64,000 bases of DNA from CAVVDY01 sp963815775 (GTDB taxonomy: Bacteria; Acidobacteriota; Terriglobia; Terriglobales; Acidobacteriaceae): assembly GCA_963815775.1 (NCBI GenBank), contig CAWFIB010000024.1, positions 1 through 64,000 of the forward strand. Reading direction: 5' to 3'. The notes beneath the pieces were generated by a model. It was given only the letters and a program-made list of their open reading frames with translations, had not been told where the DNA came from and ran no database searches. Both the position numbers and the translations under genes were made by a program. Positions 30,290 to 40,823 of the stretch are shown here, in pieces (within the stretch, counting starts at the first letter, position 1; every line of letters begins with the position of its first letter).

Positions 30290-32005
30290 CTACATCCCGT
30301 CGTAGTTCGGCCCGCCACCGCCCTCGGGCGGAACCCAGGTGATGATCTCGTATGGGTCCATGATGTCGCAGGTCTTACAGTGGACGCAGTTCGAGGGATT
30401 CAGGTGGATTTCCAGGCCGCTGGGGGTGTCGGAGGCCTCCACCATCTCGTAGACGTTGGCAGGGCAAAAATTCTTGCAGGGGTTGCCGAACTCGCGCACG
30501 CAGCGCTCGTTGCAGATATCGGTGTCGTGGATCACGAGATGTGCCGGCTGGTCTTCTTCGTGCTTCGTGCCCGAGTGGTAGAGATCGGTCAGCTTGTCGA
30601 AGGTCAACTTGCCGTCGCCTTTGGCCGCGCCGAGGAGGTGGGCTTCCGCTCCGCCGTCAGCCGGAAGGTTGGCAAGATGCCGTAAACGGCGATGCCCAGC
30701 GTGGTTGGTATAGCGCTCGCGCAAGCCGCGTCCACCGGTGAACTGCTGGATGCCGGCGTGAAACATGCCGGAGAGGAACCCGTTCTCGAATCCCTGGTGA
30801 AAATTTCGTACCGGCCAGAGCTCGGTCTTGATCCAGCTGTTTTCGACACGATCCTGATACTTGGCAAGCTCGCCGAGTGAGAAGTCGTCTTTCGCCATCG
30901 CGTCGTAAGCGGTCTCGGCCGCGAGCATGCCGCTCTTGATGGCGAGATGAATTCCCTTCAGCCGCTGCGAGTTGAGAAATCCAGCGGAGTCGCCAAGGAT
31001 GAGCCAGCCGTCCCCCGCGACCGGAGGAATGCACCACCAACCGCCGTAAGGCAGAGATTTCGCACCGTAGCGGATCATCTTGCCGCCTTCGAGGAGCTTG
31101 GCAATGAAGGGATGCCGCTTGAACTCCTGCAGCACGTGCTGCGGGTCGAGGCGGGGATCGCGGTAGTCGAGTCCGGTCACAAATCCGAGCGAGACGAGGT
31201 TGTCCTTCGCGCCATAAATCCAGGCGCCGCCGTACTCCTTGAAGGTCAGCGGATAGCCCATGGTGTAGATAACCTCGCCGGCGGCGATTCGTCCCGAGGG
31301 CACTTCCCAGAGCTCCTTCACGCCGACGCCGTAGGTCTGGGGATTGCGCGCCTGATCGAGTTGGAAGCGGCCGATAAGCTGTTTGGCCAGCGAGCCTCGC
31401 GTACCTTCCGCCAGGATGACGACCTTCGCGCGCAAGTCATAGCCGGGCTCGAAGTTGCTCTTTTGCCCGCCGCCTTTATCGACGCCCTTGTCGTCGGTGC
31501 GCACGCCAACCACGCGTCCCGCTTCGAACAGCAGCTCAGCACCGGCGAATCCGGTAAACACGGTGATGCCTGCTTCCTCAACCTTGCTGCCCAGCCACTT
31601 CACGAACTTGTTGATGGAGATGACGTAGTTGCCGTGATCGCGCATGGGTGGAGGCGTGATCGGGAACTTAAATTTGCCGGTGCGGGTGAGGAAGTAAACG
31701 GCTTCTTTGACAACCGCCGCGTCGAGAGGAGCTTCCTTCTCGAAGCCGGGAAGCAGCTCCTGCATGGAGCGTGGATCGAGCAGCGCACCGGAGAGGCAAT
31801 GCGCGCCGATTTCGCGCGCCTTCTCCAGCAGGTAGATGTTTTCCTTCGACAGCGGCGAGTCGGGATGGCCGGCATTGTGGTCGTCGATCAACTGGGAAAG
31901 CCGCAGCGCACACGCCATGCCGGCGGGGCCCCCGCCTACGATCACCACATCTGCTTCCATCACTGGCCGCTCAACGTCCGGCAGCGGCTTACGGAAGACA
32001 ATCAT
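30290..32005 (-). CDS. Electron-transfer flavoprotein:ubiquinone oxidoreductase
   Basis: 571 residues from ATG 32005 (AAAGG upstream). FAD site ADVVIVGGGPAGMACALRL, then the ETF-QO-type KARVVILAEGTRGSLAKQL-like segment (VVILAEGTRGSLAKQLIG) and FVTGLDYRDPRLDPQHVLQE. The C-terminal ferredoxin region holds the 4Fe-4S ligands in ICNERCVREFGNPCKNFC and LNPSNCVHCKTCDIMDP. It passes electrons from reduced ETF to the quinone pool at the membrane, serving acyl-CoA dehydrogenases. It lies downstream of etfA on the same strand, 200 bases apart. Confidence 0.95.
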   Translation of the reverse strand: MIVFRKPLPDVERPVMEADVVIVGGGPAGMACALRLSQLIDDHNAGHPDSPLSKENIYLLEKAREIGAHCLSGALLDPRSMQELLPGFEKEAPLDAAVVKEAVYFLTRTGKFKFPITPPPMRDHGNYVISINKFVKWLGSKVEEAGITVFTGFAGAELLFEAGRVVGVRTDDKGVDKGGGQKSNFEPGYDLRAKVVILAEGTRGSLAKQLIGRFQLDQARNPQTYGVGVKELWEVPSGRIAAGEVIYTMGYPLTFKEYGGAWIYGAKDNLVSLGFVTGLDYRDPRLDPQHVLQEFKRHPFIAKLLEGGKMIRYGAKSLPYGGWWCIPPVAGDGWLILGDSAGFLNSQRLKGIHLAIKSGMLAAETAYDAMAKDDFSLGELAKYQDRVENSWIKTELWPVRNFHQGFENGFLSGMFHAGIQQFTGGRGLRERYTNHAGHRRLRHLANLPADGGAEAHLLGAAKGDGKLTFDKLTDLYHSGTKHEEDQPAHLVIHDTDICNERCVREFGNPCKNFCPANVYEMVEASDTPSGLEIHLNPSNCVHCKTCDIMDPYEIITWVPPEGGGGPNYDGM

Positions 32006-32206
32006 GGAAAGCCTTTCTAAGAGGATAAACCGTCGCGTCGGGCAACCGGTCAGTCGCCGACACCGCACATACACCGGCCCCGCACCGCCCGGGGGCAGGC
32101 GGTACGTACTTGAGTTTAGACTAAACGAAACACGCAGACTACAACCCGAAGAGAGAGCAGGAACACAAACTACCCAACCGATGATCGAGGGTGCAGAATC
32201 TCGACG

Positions 32207-33199
32207 CTACGCACCTTTGACTTTCTTAACTTCTTCGATCAGGGGCGGCACGATGTCAAACAGATTACCCACCACGGCCACATCAGCAACCTCAAAGATC
32301 GGGGCCTCTGCGTCTTTGTTGATCGCCACAATGGTACGCGCGCCCTTCATCCCCACCACGTGCTGAATGGCGCCGCTTATGCCGAGGGCCAGGTAAAGCT
32401 TGGGCGCGACGGTCTGTCCCGAGGAGCCCACTTGGCGATCCATCGGCAACCAGCCCGCATCGCAGATCGGACGGGATGCAGCAATTTCGCCCCCCATCGC
32501 CTCGGCCAACTGCCGGGCAATGGCAATGTTCTTCTCCTCTTTAATACCGCGCCCGACAGCGACAATGATATCCGCCTGCGTCAGGTCGACCGCCTGTTTG
32601 GCTTCCTTGAACGGCGCCTCCGGTTTGTTGCGGATGACACCGTCTGCGATCTCGACGTTTACCGTTTCGATAGCCGCAGGAGACGTGCCGAGTTCGACCT
32701 TATCGCCGCGGTACGTGCCGTTCTGAAAGGTCGCAAAATACGGCGGATCACCGGCAAATGAAACATCGGCGACAAACTTGCCTTGGAACATCTGACGTGT
32801 GAAGAGCAGCTTTCCACCCTCGTACTTGTAGCCGGTGCTGTCGCTGATGAGGGTTCGCCCCAACGCGGTGGCGAGCTTGGGAGCAAAGTCGCGGACCTGG
32901 TAGGTGTGCGGCATCAACACCAGCGCCGGCTGCTTCTGCTCGATGAATTGCTTGAGCGCTGCAACAAAGCCATCGGGCGTGTAAGGCTCCAGAGGGGGCG
33001 ACTCGATGTCATACACCTTGGCGACCTTGGCCTTTGCAAGCTCGGCCGCGATGTCGGAAACCCCGCTGCCGGCCACCGCGGCTTCCAGCGTCCAGCCGGT
33101 GTCTGCGGCAATGGCTTGAGCTCCGGTGATGGTCTCGTAGGAGACGCGATTCAGTTTGCCTTCACGCTGTTCTGCTATGACCAGGATTGTGTCTGCCAT
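32207..33199 (-). CDS. etfA: Electron transfer flavoprotein alpha subunit
   Basis: 330 residues. The FAD-binding C-terminal half is diagnostic: SGQTVAPKLYLALGISGAIQ, GMKGARTIVAINKDAEAPIF and VADVAVVGNLFDIVPPLIEE. The N-terminal half (ILVIAEQREGKLNRVSYETI) is the usual adenine-nucleotide-hydrolase-like fold. With the beta subunit it carries electrons from acyl-CoA and other dehydrogenases to ETF-QO. It lies between two small membrane genes and ETF-QO. Confidence 0.96.
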   Translation of the reverse strand: MADTILVIAEQREGKLNRVSYETITGAQAIAADTGWTLEAAVAGSGVSDIAAELAKAKVAKVYDIESPPLEPYTPDGFVAALKQFIEQKQPALVLMPHTYQVRDFAPKLATALGRTLISDSTGYKYEGGKLLFTRQMFQGKFVADVSFAGDPPYFATFQNGTYRGDKVELGTSPAAIETVNVEIADGVIRNKPEAPFKEAKQAVDLTQADIIVAVGRGIKEEKNIAIARQLAEAMGGEIAASRPICDAGWLPMDRQVGSSGQTVAPKLYLALGISGAIQHVVGMKGARTIVAINKDAEAPIFEVADVAVVGNLFDIVPPLIEEVKKVKGA

Positions 33200-33362
33200 T
33201 GGATAAAACTTCCTATGAGTGCTTCACAGATGTTGTCTGTCGTTCTGGGAATAGATGTTGATCTTCCCCGATTCCGTCAGCGCGCCACAGCCCCGGCGCA
33301 ACTCGGCCTCGATCCAGGCCTGAAGCCCGTGCGCCGATGGTTGCGCCGCGGGTCACCTCATG

Positions 33363-33572
33363 TCACCGGTTGTGTGCTCGAATACGCGAGCCCACGATAT
33401 ACATCGCCAGTCCGGCTACGACCAGCGCACCCGCAATAAACTCTATTCCGAGTTGTCCCCGCTTCAGCGCCGCGGGGTTGAAAAACATGACCAAAACTGC
33501 GAACAGCAGGCAGACCCAGCCCATGATCCTCAGGGCTGATCCTATTTCATGGCCTTTCTCTGTCGATGGCAT
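33363..33572 (-). CDS. Small two-helix membrane protein
   Basis: 69 residues from ATG 33572, chosen because GTGGAGG lies just upstream. Two membrane helices are evident (ALRIMGWVCLLFAVLVMFF and IEFIAGALVVAGLAMYIVG) joined by NPAALKRGQLG. The tail is basic (SRIRAHNR). No family is recognised. Placed between etfB and etfA with another small membrane gene, it could be an ETF-associated membrane factor, but position is the only argument. Confidence 0.6.
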   Translation of the reverse strand: MPSTEKGHEIGSALRIMGWVCLLFAVLVMFFNPAALKRGQLGIEFIAGALVVAGLAMYIVGSRIRAHNR

Positions 33573-33629
33573 AACCGCCTCCACTTCGCGATTGCCACCC
33601 TCGACTGCCCCAAACTTGACTTGGCACGA

Positions 33630-33950
33630 CTACGCCACATGGCGCTGTTCCCGTTCCTCGCGCAATTGCTCGCGTTGGATACGGGCCATGTCCAACTTCC
33701 CTAACCGGCTTGGTCCAACTATCCGATGAAAGCGCGTGCCTGCAGCGACCAGCGCAAGGCCCACCGCGCCCTGAATCGTCGTCCAGATCGGCCAGAAGTA
33801 GGTACCGTCGCGAATGCTGGTGAAGAAGTACACCAGCAGAATCGCGTCAAACCATAGCAGAATCCAGCCTACGGTCAACATGACAGAGCCCAGGCGCCGA
33901 TTTTCCACCGTATTGTCGATTGCCAACTGATCGCGTTCAAAACCTGGCAT
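33630..33950 (-). CDS. Small membrane protein
   Basis: 106 residues; AAGGAGG precedes the ATG. Two membrane helices (LGSVMLTVGWILLWFDAILL and YFWPIWTTIQGAVGLALVAA) are followed by a charged C-terminal helix rich in Arg, Glu and Gln (MARIQREQLREEREQ). Family unknown. The good ribosome-binding site and the position in the etf cluster make it a probable real gene. Confidence 0.65.
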   Translation of the reverse strand: MPGFERDQLAIDNTVENRRLGSVMLTVGWILLWFDAILLVYFFTSIRDGTYFWPIWTTIQGAVGLALVAAGTRFHRIVGPSRLGKLDMARIQREQLREEREQRHVA

Positions 33951-34078
33951 GCTGCAACCTCCTTAATCCCAGATTCAGAGGATTAGATGCCTGGCAGCGC
34001 GCCCAGCGAGCCAGTCGACGTCCTAAATTGCAATTCAAAGAGCTCTGCTGAACGCCCCATTTTGGGGACAACCACCCA

Positions 34079-34849
34079 TCAGATCACGCGCAACTCATTG
34101 CGCAACTTGTCGACCAATTTCTTCACCACCTCGGCCGGAGGACCTTCGATGACCTCGGTCTGCTTGGTCTTCTGCGGAACGTAAAGTCGCTCAATTTTCT
34201 GCAGATTTCCGCCGAGCGACGGCTTCACCTCTTCGAAGCTGACCTTCTTCATCGGCTTGTTCTTGGCCTGCTTAATCCCGATGAGTGTGGCGTAGCGCAG
34301 CTTATTGATGCCCGACTGAATGGTGAGCACAGCGGGCAGCGGCATATCGACGAATTGGAAAAATCCGGCTTCCAACTCGCGCTTTACGCGAATGCCTGCC
34401 TCATTCTTCTCGATCTGCATGATGATGGTGGCATGCGGCCAGCCGAGCAACTCGGCCAGTACGACACCGGTTTGCGCAAAGCCGTAGTCGTCGGACTGCA
34501 GCCCGGTGAAGATCAGATCAAAGTTCTCGTCTTTGGCAACGGCCGCAATGGCCTTCGCGGTATTGACGGCATCGAGCAAAGCGAACTCGTCCCCCTCGAG
34601 GTGAATGGCGCGGTCCGCGCCCTTGGCGAGAGCCTCACGCAGCACCTGCTGGGCCCGTCCCGGGCCGCTGGTGACAACCACCACCTCTCCGCCATGCTTC
34701 TCTTTCTGGCGGAGCGCCTCCTCCAGCGCATAGGCGTCGGGTTCGTTCACTTCGTAGGAAACGTCTTCGCGGATCCAGGTGCCGCTCTCGTTCAGCTTAA
34801 GCGGCGCGTCCTTCTGCGGCACCTGTTTCATGCAAACCAGGATTTTCAC
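34079..34849 (-). CDS. etfB: Electron transfer flavoprotein beta subunit
   Basis: 256 residues from GTG 34849, which has GAGG six bases upstream and yields the family start KILVCMKQVPQKDAPLKLNE. Further matches are NEPDAYALEEALRQKEKHGG, VVVVTSGPGRAQQVLREALA, FDLIFTGLQSDDYGFAQTGV and LPAVLTIQSGINKLRYATLI. It binds AMP and partners EtfA. The order etfB, two small membrane genes, etfA, ETF-QO in one direction gives a full route from flavin dehydrogenases to quinone. Confidence 0.95.
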   Translation of the reverse strand: MKILVCMKQVPQKDAPLKLNESGTWIREDVSYEVNEPDAYALEEALRQKEKHGGEVVVVTSGPGRAQQVLREALAKGADRAIHLEGDEFALLDAVNTAKAIAAVAKDENFDLIFTGLQSDDYGFAQTGVVLAELLGWPHATIIMQIEKNEAGIRVKRELEAGFFQFVDMPLPAVLTIQSGINKLRYATLIGIKQAKNKPMKKVSFEEVKPSLGGNLQKIERLYVPQKTKQTEVIEGPPAEVVKKLVDKLRNELRVI

Positions 34850-35303
34850 AAGAGTCCTCGGGCTGACGCGGGGCCTTCTGATACAACAGCCTCGCCATTG
34901 CAAACCCCTGAGTATAAACGAGCCGAGGGTGGTTGCGTAGCGCGGCCGCCGATATTTTGCTTGCACGTTGCCAATTTGAAACTGCGTTTATGCGATCGCG
35001 GCGCGCTTGCAGCACCACGAGGCGCGGGGTCCTGAACGGAAGGGGAATCCGCCGGCTTATCCCTGGTCAGGAAGGAGCAGGTCAGACAATGCCCCTGTGG
35101 AATTGTGGCGTTGCCCACCGACCCTCGCCCGAGGAAAATTATTCATCCGCTGAAGTGCGTAAACGGGTGTATAGTGGCCCGGCTGTAGAAATTCCGGTTC
35201 AAAAACAGGAGTAGGACGATCCGTCGTCTGGCCTGCTGGGAGCCAACGAAAATTCCAGGAACCGTGCCCTTGCGGGTCATTGCAGAAAGGAGCTCTGAAG
35301 CAC
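34850..35303. other. Divergent intergenic region etfB / sulfotransferase
   Basis: 454 bases with no supportable gene. A possible -10 (TATAGT) lies near 35170 toward the sulfotransferase side. No recognised riboswitch fold was found by eye in the GC-rich leader 35215-35300. Confidence 0.4.
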
Positions 35304-36757
35304 ATGAATAAGCGCGCCCATTCGTTATCGACTCTCGTTCTATTGGCTCTGTTGGCAGCTAGTTCGGTCGCCTGGGCTGGCTCTGTGATAGGGACGAAGC
35401 ACCCGCTGGTAGCGGAATACACAGTTAACGCCCCGATTTCGGGCCAACTCAGGGTTGAGTTTGGGCGAACTCCCTCCTACGGTCGCAGTACCTCGTCCCA
35501 GCAGGTTAGCCAGAACCAAATGGCAATTACGGTTGTTGCCGGCATGCGGGCCAACACTACTTACCACATGCGTGCCCGCATCGATGGTGACAACCAGACG
35601 TGGTACGACACGGATCAAGTATTTACGACCGGATCCATGCCGAACGTGCCTTATCCTCACCCCGTGGTACTGCAGCCCCATCCCTTCGGTGAAGGGGTGG
35701 ACTTAGTTTCCGATGCAAACCCAAACCTCGGCTTCGGGGCGGTGGTTCTTGATAATGACGGATCCATAATCTGGTACTACTACGATCCCAACAATAAAGG
35801 CCCCGCCCTTGCCTTTCCCATTCGCCAGCTTCCCAATGGCCATTTCCTGGTGCAGAACAAGGACTACGTAAGGGAGGTCGACCTGGAAGGGAATGTCGTT
35901 AGGGAACTCACGCTGGACGAGGTGAATGCTGCCTTGAAGACTGCTGGCTACGATTTTACAGCCCACAGCTTTCATCATGACGTGCTCAGGCTCGACAACG
36001 GGCACCTGATCCTACTGGTGTCCGAGGTGAAACAATTCTGCAACCTGTCGGTTCCCGGTTGCGTGTTTGTGCAAGGCGAGCTCGATCATAGACGTGGACC
36101 AGAACAATACTGTCAAATGGGTCTGGCGGGCTTTCGATCATCTTGACATCAACAGGCACCCTTACATGTGGCCGGATTGGACCCACTGTAACGCGCTGGT
36201 TTACATGCCTGACGGCAACTTGCTGCTGTCGTCACGTCATCAGAGTTGGGTACTGAAGATTCAGTATCTCGATGGCCTTGGCAACGGAGATGTGCTGTGG
36301 CGGTTCGGACCGGACGGAGACTTCACCCTTACGCCGAACGATCCAACTCAATGGTTTTGGGATCAGCACTACCCGGTGCTGCTGAAAGTCGACGGTTCGA
36401 AGATCACTCTGGGGCTGTACGACAACGGAAATCAACGACCGCATGACGGCCAGCAGTGTTACCTCACGAATTCCTGCTACAGCCGCGGCGTCATCTTCGA
36501 CCTGGACGAATCAACGCTTACTGCCGATATCGCATGGCAGTACAAGCTACCGTTTCGAATCTGGGGTGGCAGCATCGTCACGTTGCCCAATGGGAACATA
36601 GAGATCGATTCGTCTAGTTTCAACGGCGGCAATTCAAGAGTGGTCGAAGTCACACACGAGTCAAACCCGAGGCAAGTCTGGAGAATGGATTCCGATGACA
36701 ATTGCGTATTACCGTGCCTACAGGATTCCAAGTCTTTACCCCGGCGTTCAGTGGTGA
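35304..36757 (+). pseudogene. Secreted arylsulfotransferase-like gene with two frame breaks
   Basis: Signal peptide LSTLVLLALLAASSVAWAGS, then an Ig-like N-domain and ASST-type propeller segments: PFGEGVDLVSDANPNLGFGA, NGHFLVQNKDYVREVDLEGN, then after a one-base insertion near 36078, SIIDVDQNNTVKWVWRAFDH, WPDWTHCNALVYMPDGNLLL and HDGQQCYLTNSCYSRGVIFD. A second break near 36703 moves the frame to AYRIPSLYPGVQW and the true stop at 36757. Together about 480 residues, normal for the family. The enzyme would move sulfate between phenolic compounds. Either a pseudogene or two base-calling errors. Confidence 0.8.
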
Positions 36758-37066
36758 TGGATTTTTGTTTCCGGGTGCCTCACGAATCGCGGTGGGAGCC
36801 CCGCATTGATCCATGGCCCGGCTGGGCAGCGAGTAACTACATCCCACGATCGTTAACCGTGGCGTTGGGATCGAAACCTGCGCCTACAATGTAGACGGAG
36901 GTCGTGGGGCCGTCCGAGCGTGGGTTAGCTTCTCACCGCGGGTACGAAGGTGGAGGCTTCCTGCTTAGGACATCCACGCTTGGGTGGCAACTTCCTGATA
37001 GCTGGAAGTCGCCGGAGAACATTCCCGTTCGGAATCGCTCACTTTCAGATACAGGGCAACTGCAAC
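36758..37066. other. Gap between convergent broken genes
   Basis: 309 bases between the end of the sulfotransferase-like frame and the reconstructed end of the fibronectin-like gene. Open frames here are continuations of the neighbours' wrong frames. No terminator stands out. Confidence 0.4.
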
Positions 37067-39752
37067 TTACTGCGTGGTGGTGAAGTTCAGGATATCGCCT
37101 GTGGGATGGACCGTCGGATCGATCGACGAAAAGGCAAAGTTGTTGGCCGCATCCGTACCACCCACACCAAAGTAGTACAACGTAGCCCGGCTGCAAGCTG
37201 GAGATGTCACAGTTGTTGACCCAGAGGTTGTCCGTGCCGGTATAGGTACTGGGCCCGCAATCGGTTTCCATGTTGAGGTTGTTGGGATCGGTTCCAACTT
37301 GCACCACGGTGGAGGCAGCCTGTTCGTAGGTGTACCAGGTTATGGTGGCCCCGCTGTTGCTGATGTTGGAAGCGGTCGGCTTCGCCGGATATTGGCCAGA
37401 GGGATAAGGTCCGATCACGTCCGGATAAGGACCTTCCAGTGGGTTGTGGGTCGGGAGCACATACGAGTCGGTCCCTGGAAAGGCCCCACTACGCCAGCCA
37501 ACATAGTTGTTAAAATCCTGAAATAGCCGATTGAAGTTCCGGTAAAGCATCGTCAAACTTATAGTTCTGCCACGCGTTAGCAAAGAATTGGTCGGCTGCG
37601 GTCCAGCAACTCACTCCGCTGGTTGGCAGCTTGCACGTGTCTCCATACACAGCGCCTAGCCAGGCATAGGCAGGCGCGATCAGGTCATTCCCGGCCCAGC
37701 CCCCTATGCCAGCAATCACAGGCCCCAGACCCTCTCGCTCTTGCCTCCGCGAGATATCGAGCAGTTATACGGAACAGCCCACGGCTGATAGGGGAAGGTA
37801 TAGTCATTGCCCATGAGATTGAACTGAGTGGAATAGAACCAGTCGAGCAGCTTCATCAATTCGATAGGGATTCTCGGGTCTGGTGTCGCATTCATATAGT
37901 GCGCCACATCGTATGCGTGGATGAGGGTCATCGTCCATAATCCGACGTTCCAGTTGGGTGCATTGTAGCAACAGACATAATGGGTGTCACCTTCCAGCGG
38001 GCTATATTTGATCGCCTCCGAAATTGTCTGAATCAGCAGATCCACCCTTTTTTCGATCTCATTGGTCGGTTCGACGCCCGTCTCCAGCCAGTGAACCAAA
38101 GCCACATTGGTGTTGTAGGGAAGGCCTCGAACAGTTCCAATCTGGTTCCGATAGTAGGTATTGGCAAAATTCTGGTCGTTATATCCGGGGGCAGGATAGC
38201 TCAATATGTTAGCCGTAAGCCTGAGATTAGCGGCGGCATTCAGACCGGAACAGGTTTGCCCTCCATCGCAGTTTTCATTAAGCGTGTCGCCCTGACGCAG
38301 GAAGTCCATATACATGCCCCACGGGAAGATGTTCCACTCCTGCGTAGTATCAAACTTCTCGATATTGGCTGCCCAATTCAGATATTGCATGCCGAGCACT
38401 TCGGAGCACGCGTTCCAGTAGGCCTTGTTGCCTGCGTTAACCCACATCAGAGTGCCGCTATCGTTGGTCACGGCTCCCGGCTGTGCGCTAAAGTTCATAG
38501 TAAAGTCTCCGGTATTACCCGCTTGTACTACCACCTGATTGTAGCCGTTGTAGGCGATCACATCGCCAACGTTGTAAGCGTGATGAGGTTGCCACGAACC
38601 TCCTGTGACACCGTCGAAGCGGTCACCCTGCTCCTTGAAGACTCGGTTGCCGTCATAAGTGTAGATGTCCCATGGATCATTGACCGACGCGTCCTGCGAA
38701 AGAGTCGCGTTCAGATACATTCCCTGCTGATTGCTACTCTTAAACGTCTCGCAACTATTCGTGCCCCTCTGAGCGGCAATCGCGATCGCCTGGCTATACT
38801 TGGGAATTGGCGGGAAGTTACTTGGCGCGGTGACCGTGAACTGCGCAGGAGGCAGTACGGAAAACTGCCAGGTTACAGTTTGTGGATCGCTTACTGGAGT
38901 ATTCGTCCTGTAGTTGACAAGTTGAATGGTCATCGACAAGGTGTGGCCGGAATCGTTGCCCGCTTTCGACAACGAGGACCGCTTCTGCGCTCCCAGTGGA
39001 ACAATCCGAGCTTCTACGCCGGGCTCCCCGAAGTAGCCATTCCAGCAAATATAGTCCCCTTTGTAGTCACCAGCCGTATAGACCCATACCGGGTAGTTAT
39101 CGGTGCCGGGATTGACCTCTTCGCGCGAACTGTCGCACACCACGGTGAACGAGATATTGGTATCTCCACAGGTGGTTCCCAATGATCCTCCCGGGAGGCA
39201 CGTTTGGCCGTCGATAGTGGCTTGCGTCGTCATTAGTACGTCGTCGCTCGTGACCACCCCACCCGTCTGGATCAGGCTAACGCCCACATTAATCCCGCTA
39301 CCCTGATAGACATAGTCCGGACCGAATGCAAAAGCATTGAACCCCAGGGGGCCATCCGTTGAAGAAGCGGTGGTGAAGGTAGGCGTGCTCGTCGGCCAGG
39401 GGGCAGAACTCCAGTTGGTGTCTGTTTCCACACATGGCTTACCACCGGCCGGATCAGTGCAACTGGCGACGGAATAGTAGTACAGGGTGCTCGGCTGAAG
39501 ATTCTGAACCACCACACAATGGTTTGTCGTGAGCGTGGGATCATAGACCTGGCGCGAGAAGTCCATCTTCTCACCGAGCAGGACCATGGAATCACTCTGG
39601 TTCACTGTATTCCAGCAAACCTGCGCCGAGTTTATGTTGCCTGAGTAGGGATTAGTAACGACAATATTCGTCGGCTGATCATTGCCTGCTCCGGCTAGAG
39701 CAAATTGAGCGGACAGCACCAGTAGAATGGTCACAAGGATTCGGTTGCGCAT
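37067..39752 (-). pseudogene. Large secreted protein with fibronectin-like domains, three frame breaks
   Basis: The first 678 residues are intact from ATG 39752 (signal peptide MRNRILVTILLVLSAQFALA, an Fn3-like domain with LQPSTLYYYSVASC, then a helical region with WNIFPWGMYMDFLRQGDTLN and LIQTISEAIKYSPLEGDTHY). Frames then switch near 37720 (IGGWAGNDLIAPAYAWLGAV), near 37558 (MLYRNFNRLFQDFNNYVGWR) and near 37190 (TLYYFGVGGTDAANNFAFSS), ending GDILNFTTTQ at 37067. The last part is a second Fn3-like domain (ASNISNSGATITWYTYEQAA). The conserved reading on both sides of each break suggests single-base errors or very recent decay. Function unknown. Confidence 0.72.
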
Positions 39753-40554
39753 TTTATGTCTTATACCCTTTACGAATGGACTTACGGAGAGCAGCCCGGC
39801 CGCGGGCGACAGCTTGCTGGGCTTTCTGCGAGAGCCACGGTCGCCACCGAGGCACGCTTGACGGTACGGGAAGGTCTTGCCTACTGGTACCGGGTTGGAC
39901 TGGGCCGACCTATATGACATACTTGGGACACGGCGTCCCTCGTCGCCATCTCCAACAATTCTGTCCTGGATGGCAGGTTACCCCGCTAGTTGTTCTATGT
40001 CCTTACGATTACTTACTATGCGTTGCGCGTCAATGATTTTCATGCTGTATTCACAACCGAAAGTAACCACACCTCAGGCAACTTTGTGCTATTTGCTGGA
40101 AAAATGAGGAATCACGCTGTCCATAATTACTACTTTGGTAGCATGAGACAAGTATTTGCTAAGATATGCAAAAATTGACAATTAACGCTGTCCGGAGGAA
40201 TGAGCGAGTACTATCGTCCGATGTCGACTTCTTGGGGCCGTAAGCAGGCCAAGGGCAACAGATGGTCCAAGTAAGAAGGCTGAAGGCTTAAAATTTAAGC
40301 TTCTGGTCATTAATTTGGTTTGGCGGAGTAGTCCGAGCCTAGGCTTGCACAACTTCAGAGAAGGACAGATAATCCTCGCGTTTACCGTATGACCTTAGGT
40401 GATGTCAAGCCACGCACGGCCATCTGACTCCGAAGTTAGGCTTCGAGACAGGCAGGTTTAGACCAAAGGCCGGAAGCAAGACAGCATCGCGAACCCACTC
40501 GCCGGGTAGGTCACATAATCAAATCATGCACATGTTTGTTGAGCGACACGCGAG
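39753..40554. other. Long intergenic region
   Basis: 802 bases, locally more AT-rich (40000-40330), with no supported gene except a possible 24-codon frame at 40200. It probably holds the promoter of the fibronectin-like gene. Confidence 0.4.
40200..40274 (+). CDS. Possible 24-residue basic peptide
   Basis: The frame reads MSEYYRPMSTSWGRKQAKGN then RWSK and stop. GGAGGA abuts the ATG, too close for ideal initiation, and a TTGACA hexamer lies at about 40176. No homologue is known to me. Chance is a serious alternative. Confidence 0.2.
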   Translation: MSEYYRPMSTSWGRKQAKGNRWSK

Positions 40555-40767
40555 TTAATTGGAGCACCCGCCTCTTCCCATGCAGCAGTTCTCGGCTCCG
40601 CAACCGGTTACTGAAGAACTGGACGACTTCGTGCCCACGGCGAAGGTGGATAGCTCTTTTTGCAAATTCTGCGTCTGACACTTCGGACATTCTGGCCTTT
40701 GGTCGCCGAACAAGATAACCTCGAACTTATTGCCACAATCCTGACAGCGATATTCAAAAATCGGCAT
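40555..40767 (-). CDS. FmdB-family zinc-ribbon protein
   Basis: 70 residues. Starts MPIFEYRCQDCGNKFEVIL with a CxxC pair, followed by CPKCQTQNLQKELSTF with the second CxxC pair, the FmdB regulatory-protein signature for one zinc ion. The tail (GCGAENCCMGRGGCSN) is Cys/Gly-rich, common in this family. Cellular role is poorly defined. It follows the HtrA-like gene on the same strand by 56 bases. Confidence 0.9.
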   Translation of the reverse strand: MPIFEYRCQDCGNKFEVILFGDQRPECPKCQTQNLQKELSTFAVGTKSSSSSVTGCGAENCCMGRGGCSN

Positions 40768-40823
40768 AATTGGTCCCGTTCCGTGCTCTGTAATTCGGTG
40801 CGATCACTTATAAATAGTCGGCC

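Noticed and set aside
35200..35303. Possible riboswitch in the leader of the sulfotransferase-like gene
   Set aside because: GC-rich and foldable, but none of the conserved cores I can recall (SAM, cobalamin, c-di-GMP, TPP) is present.
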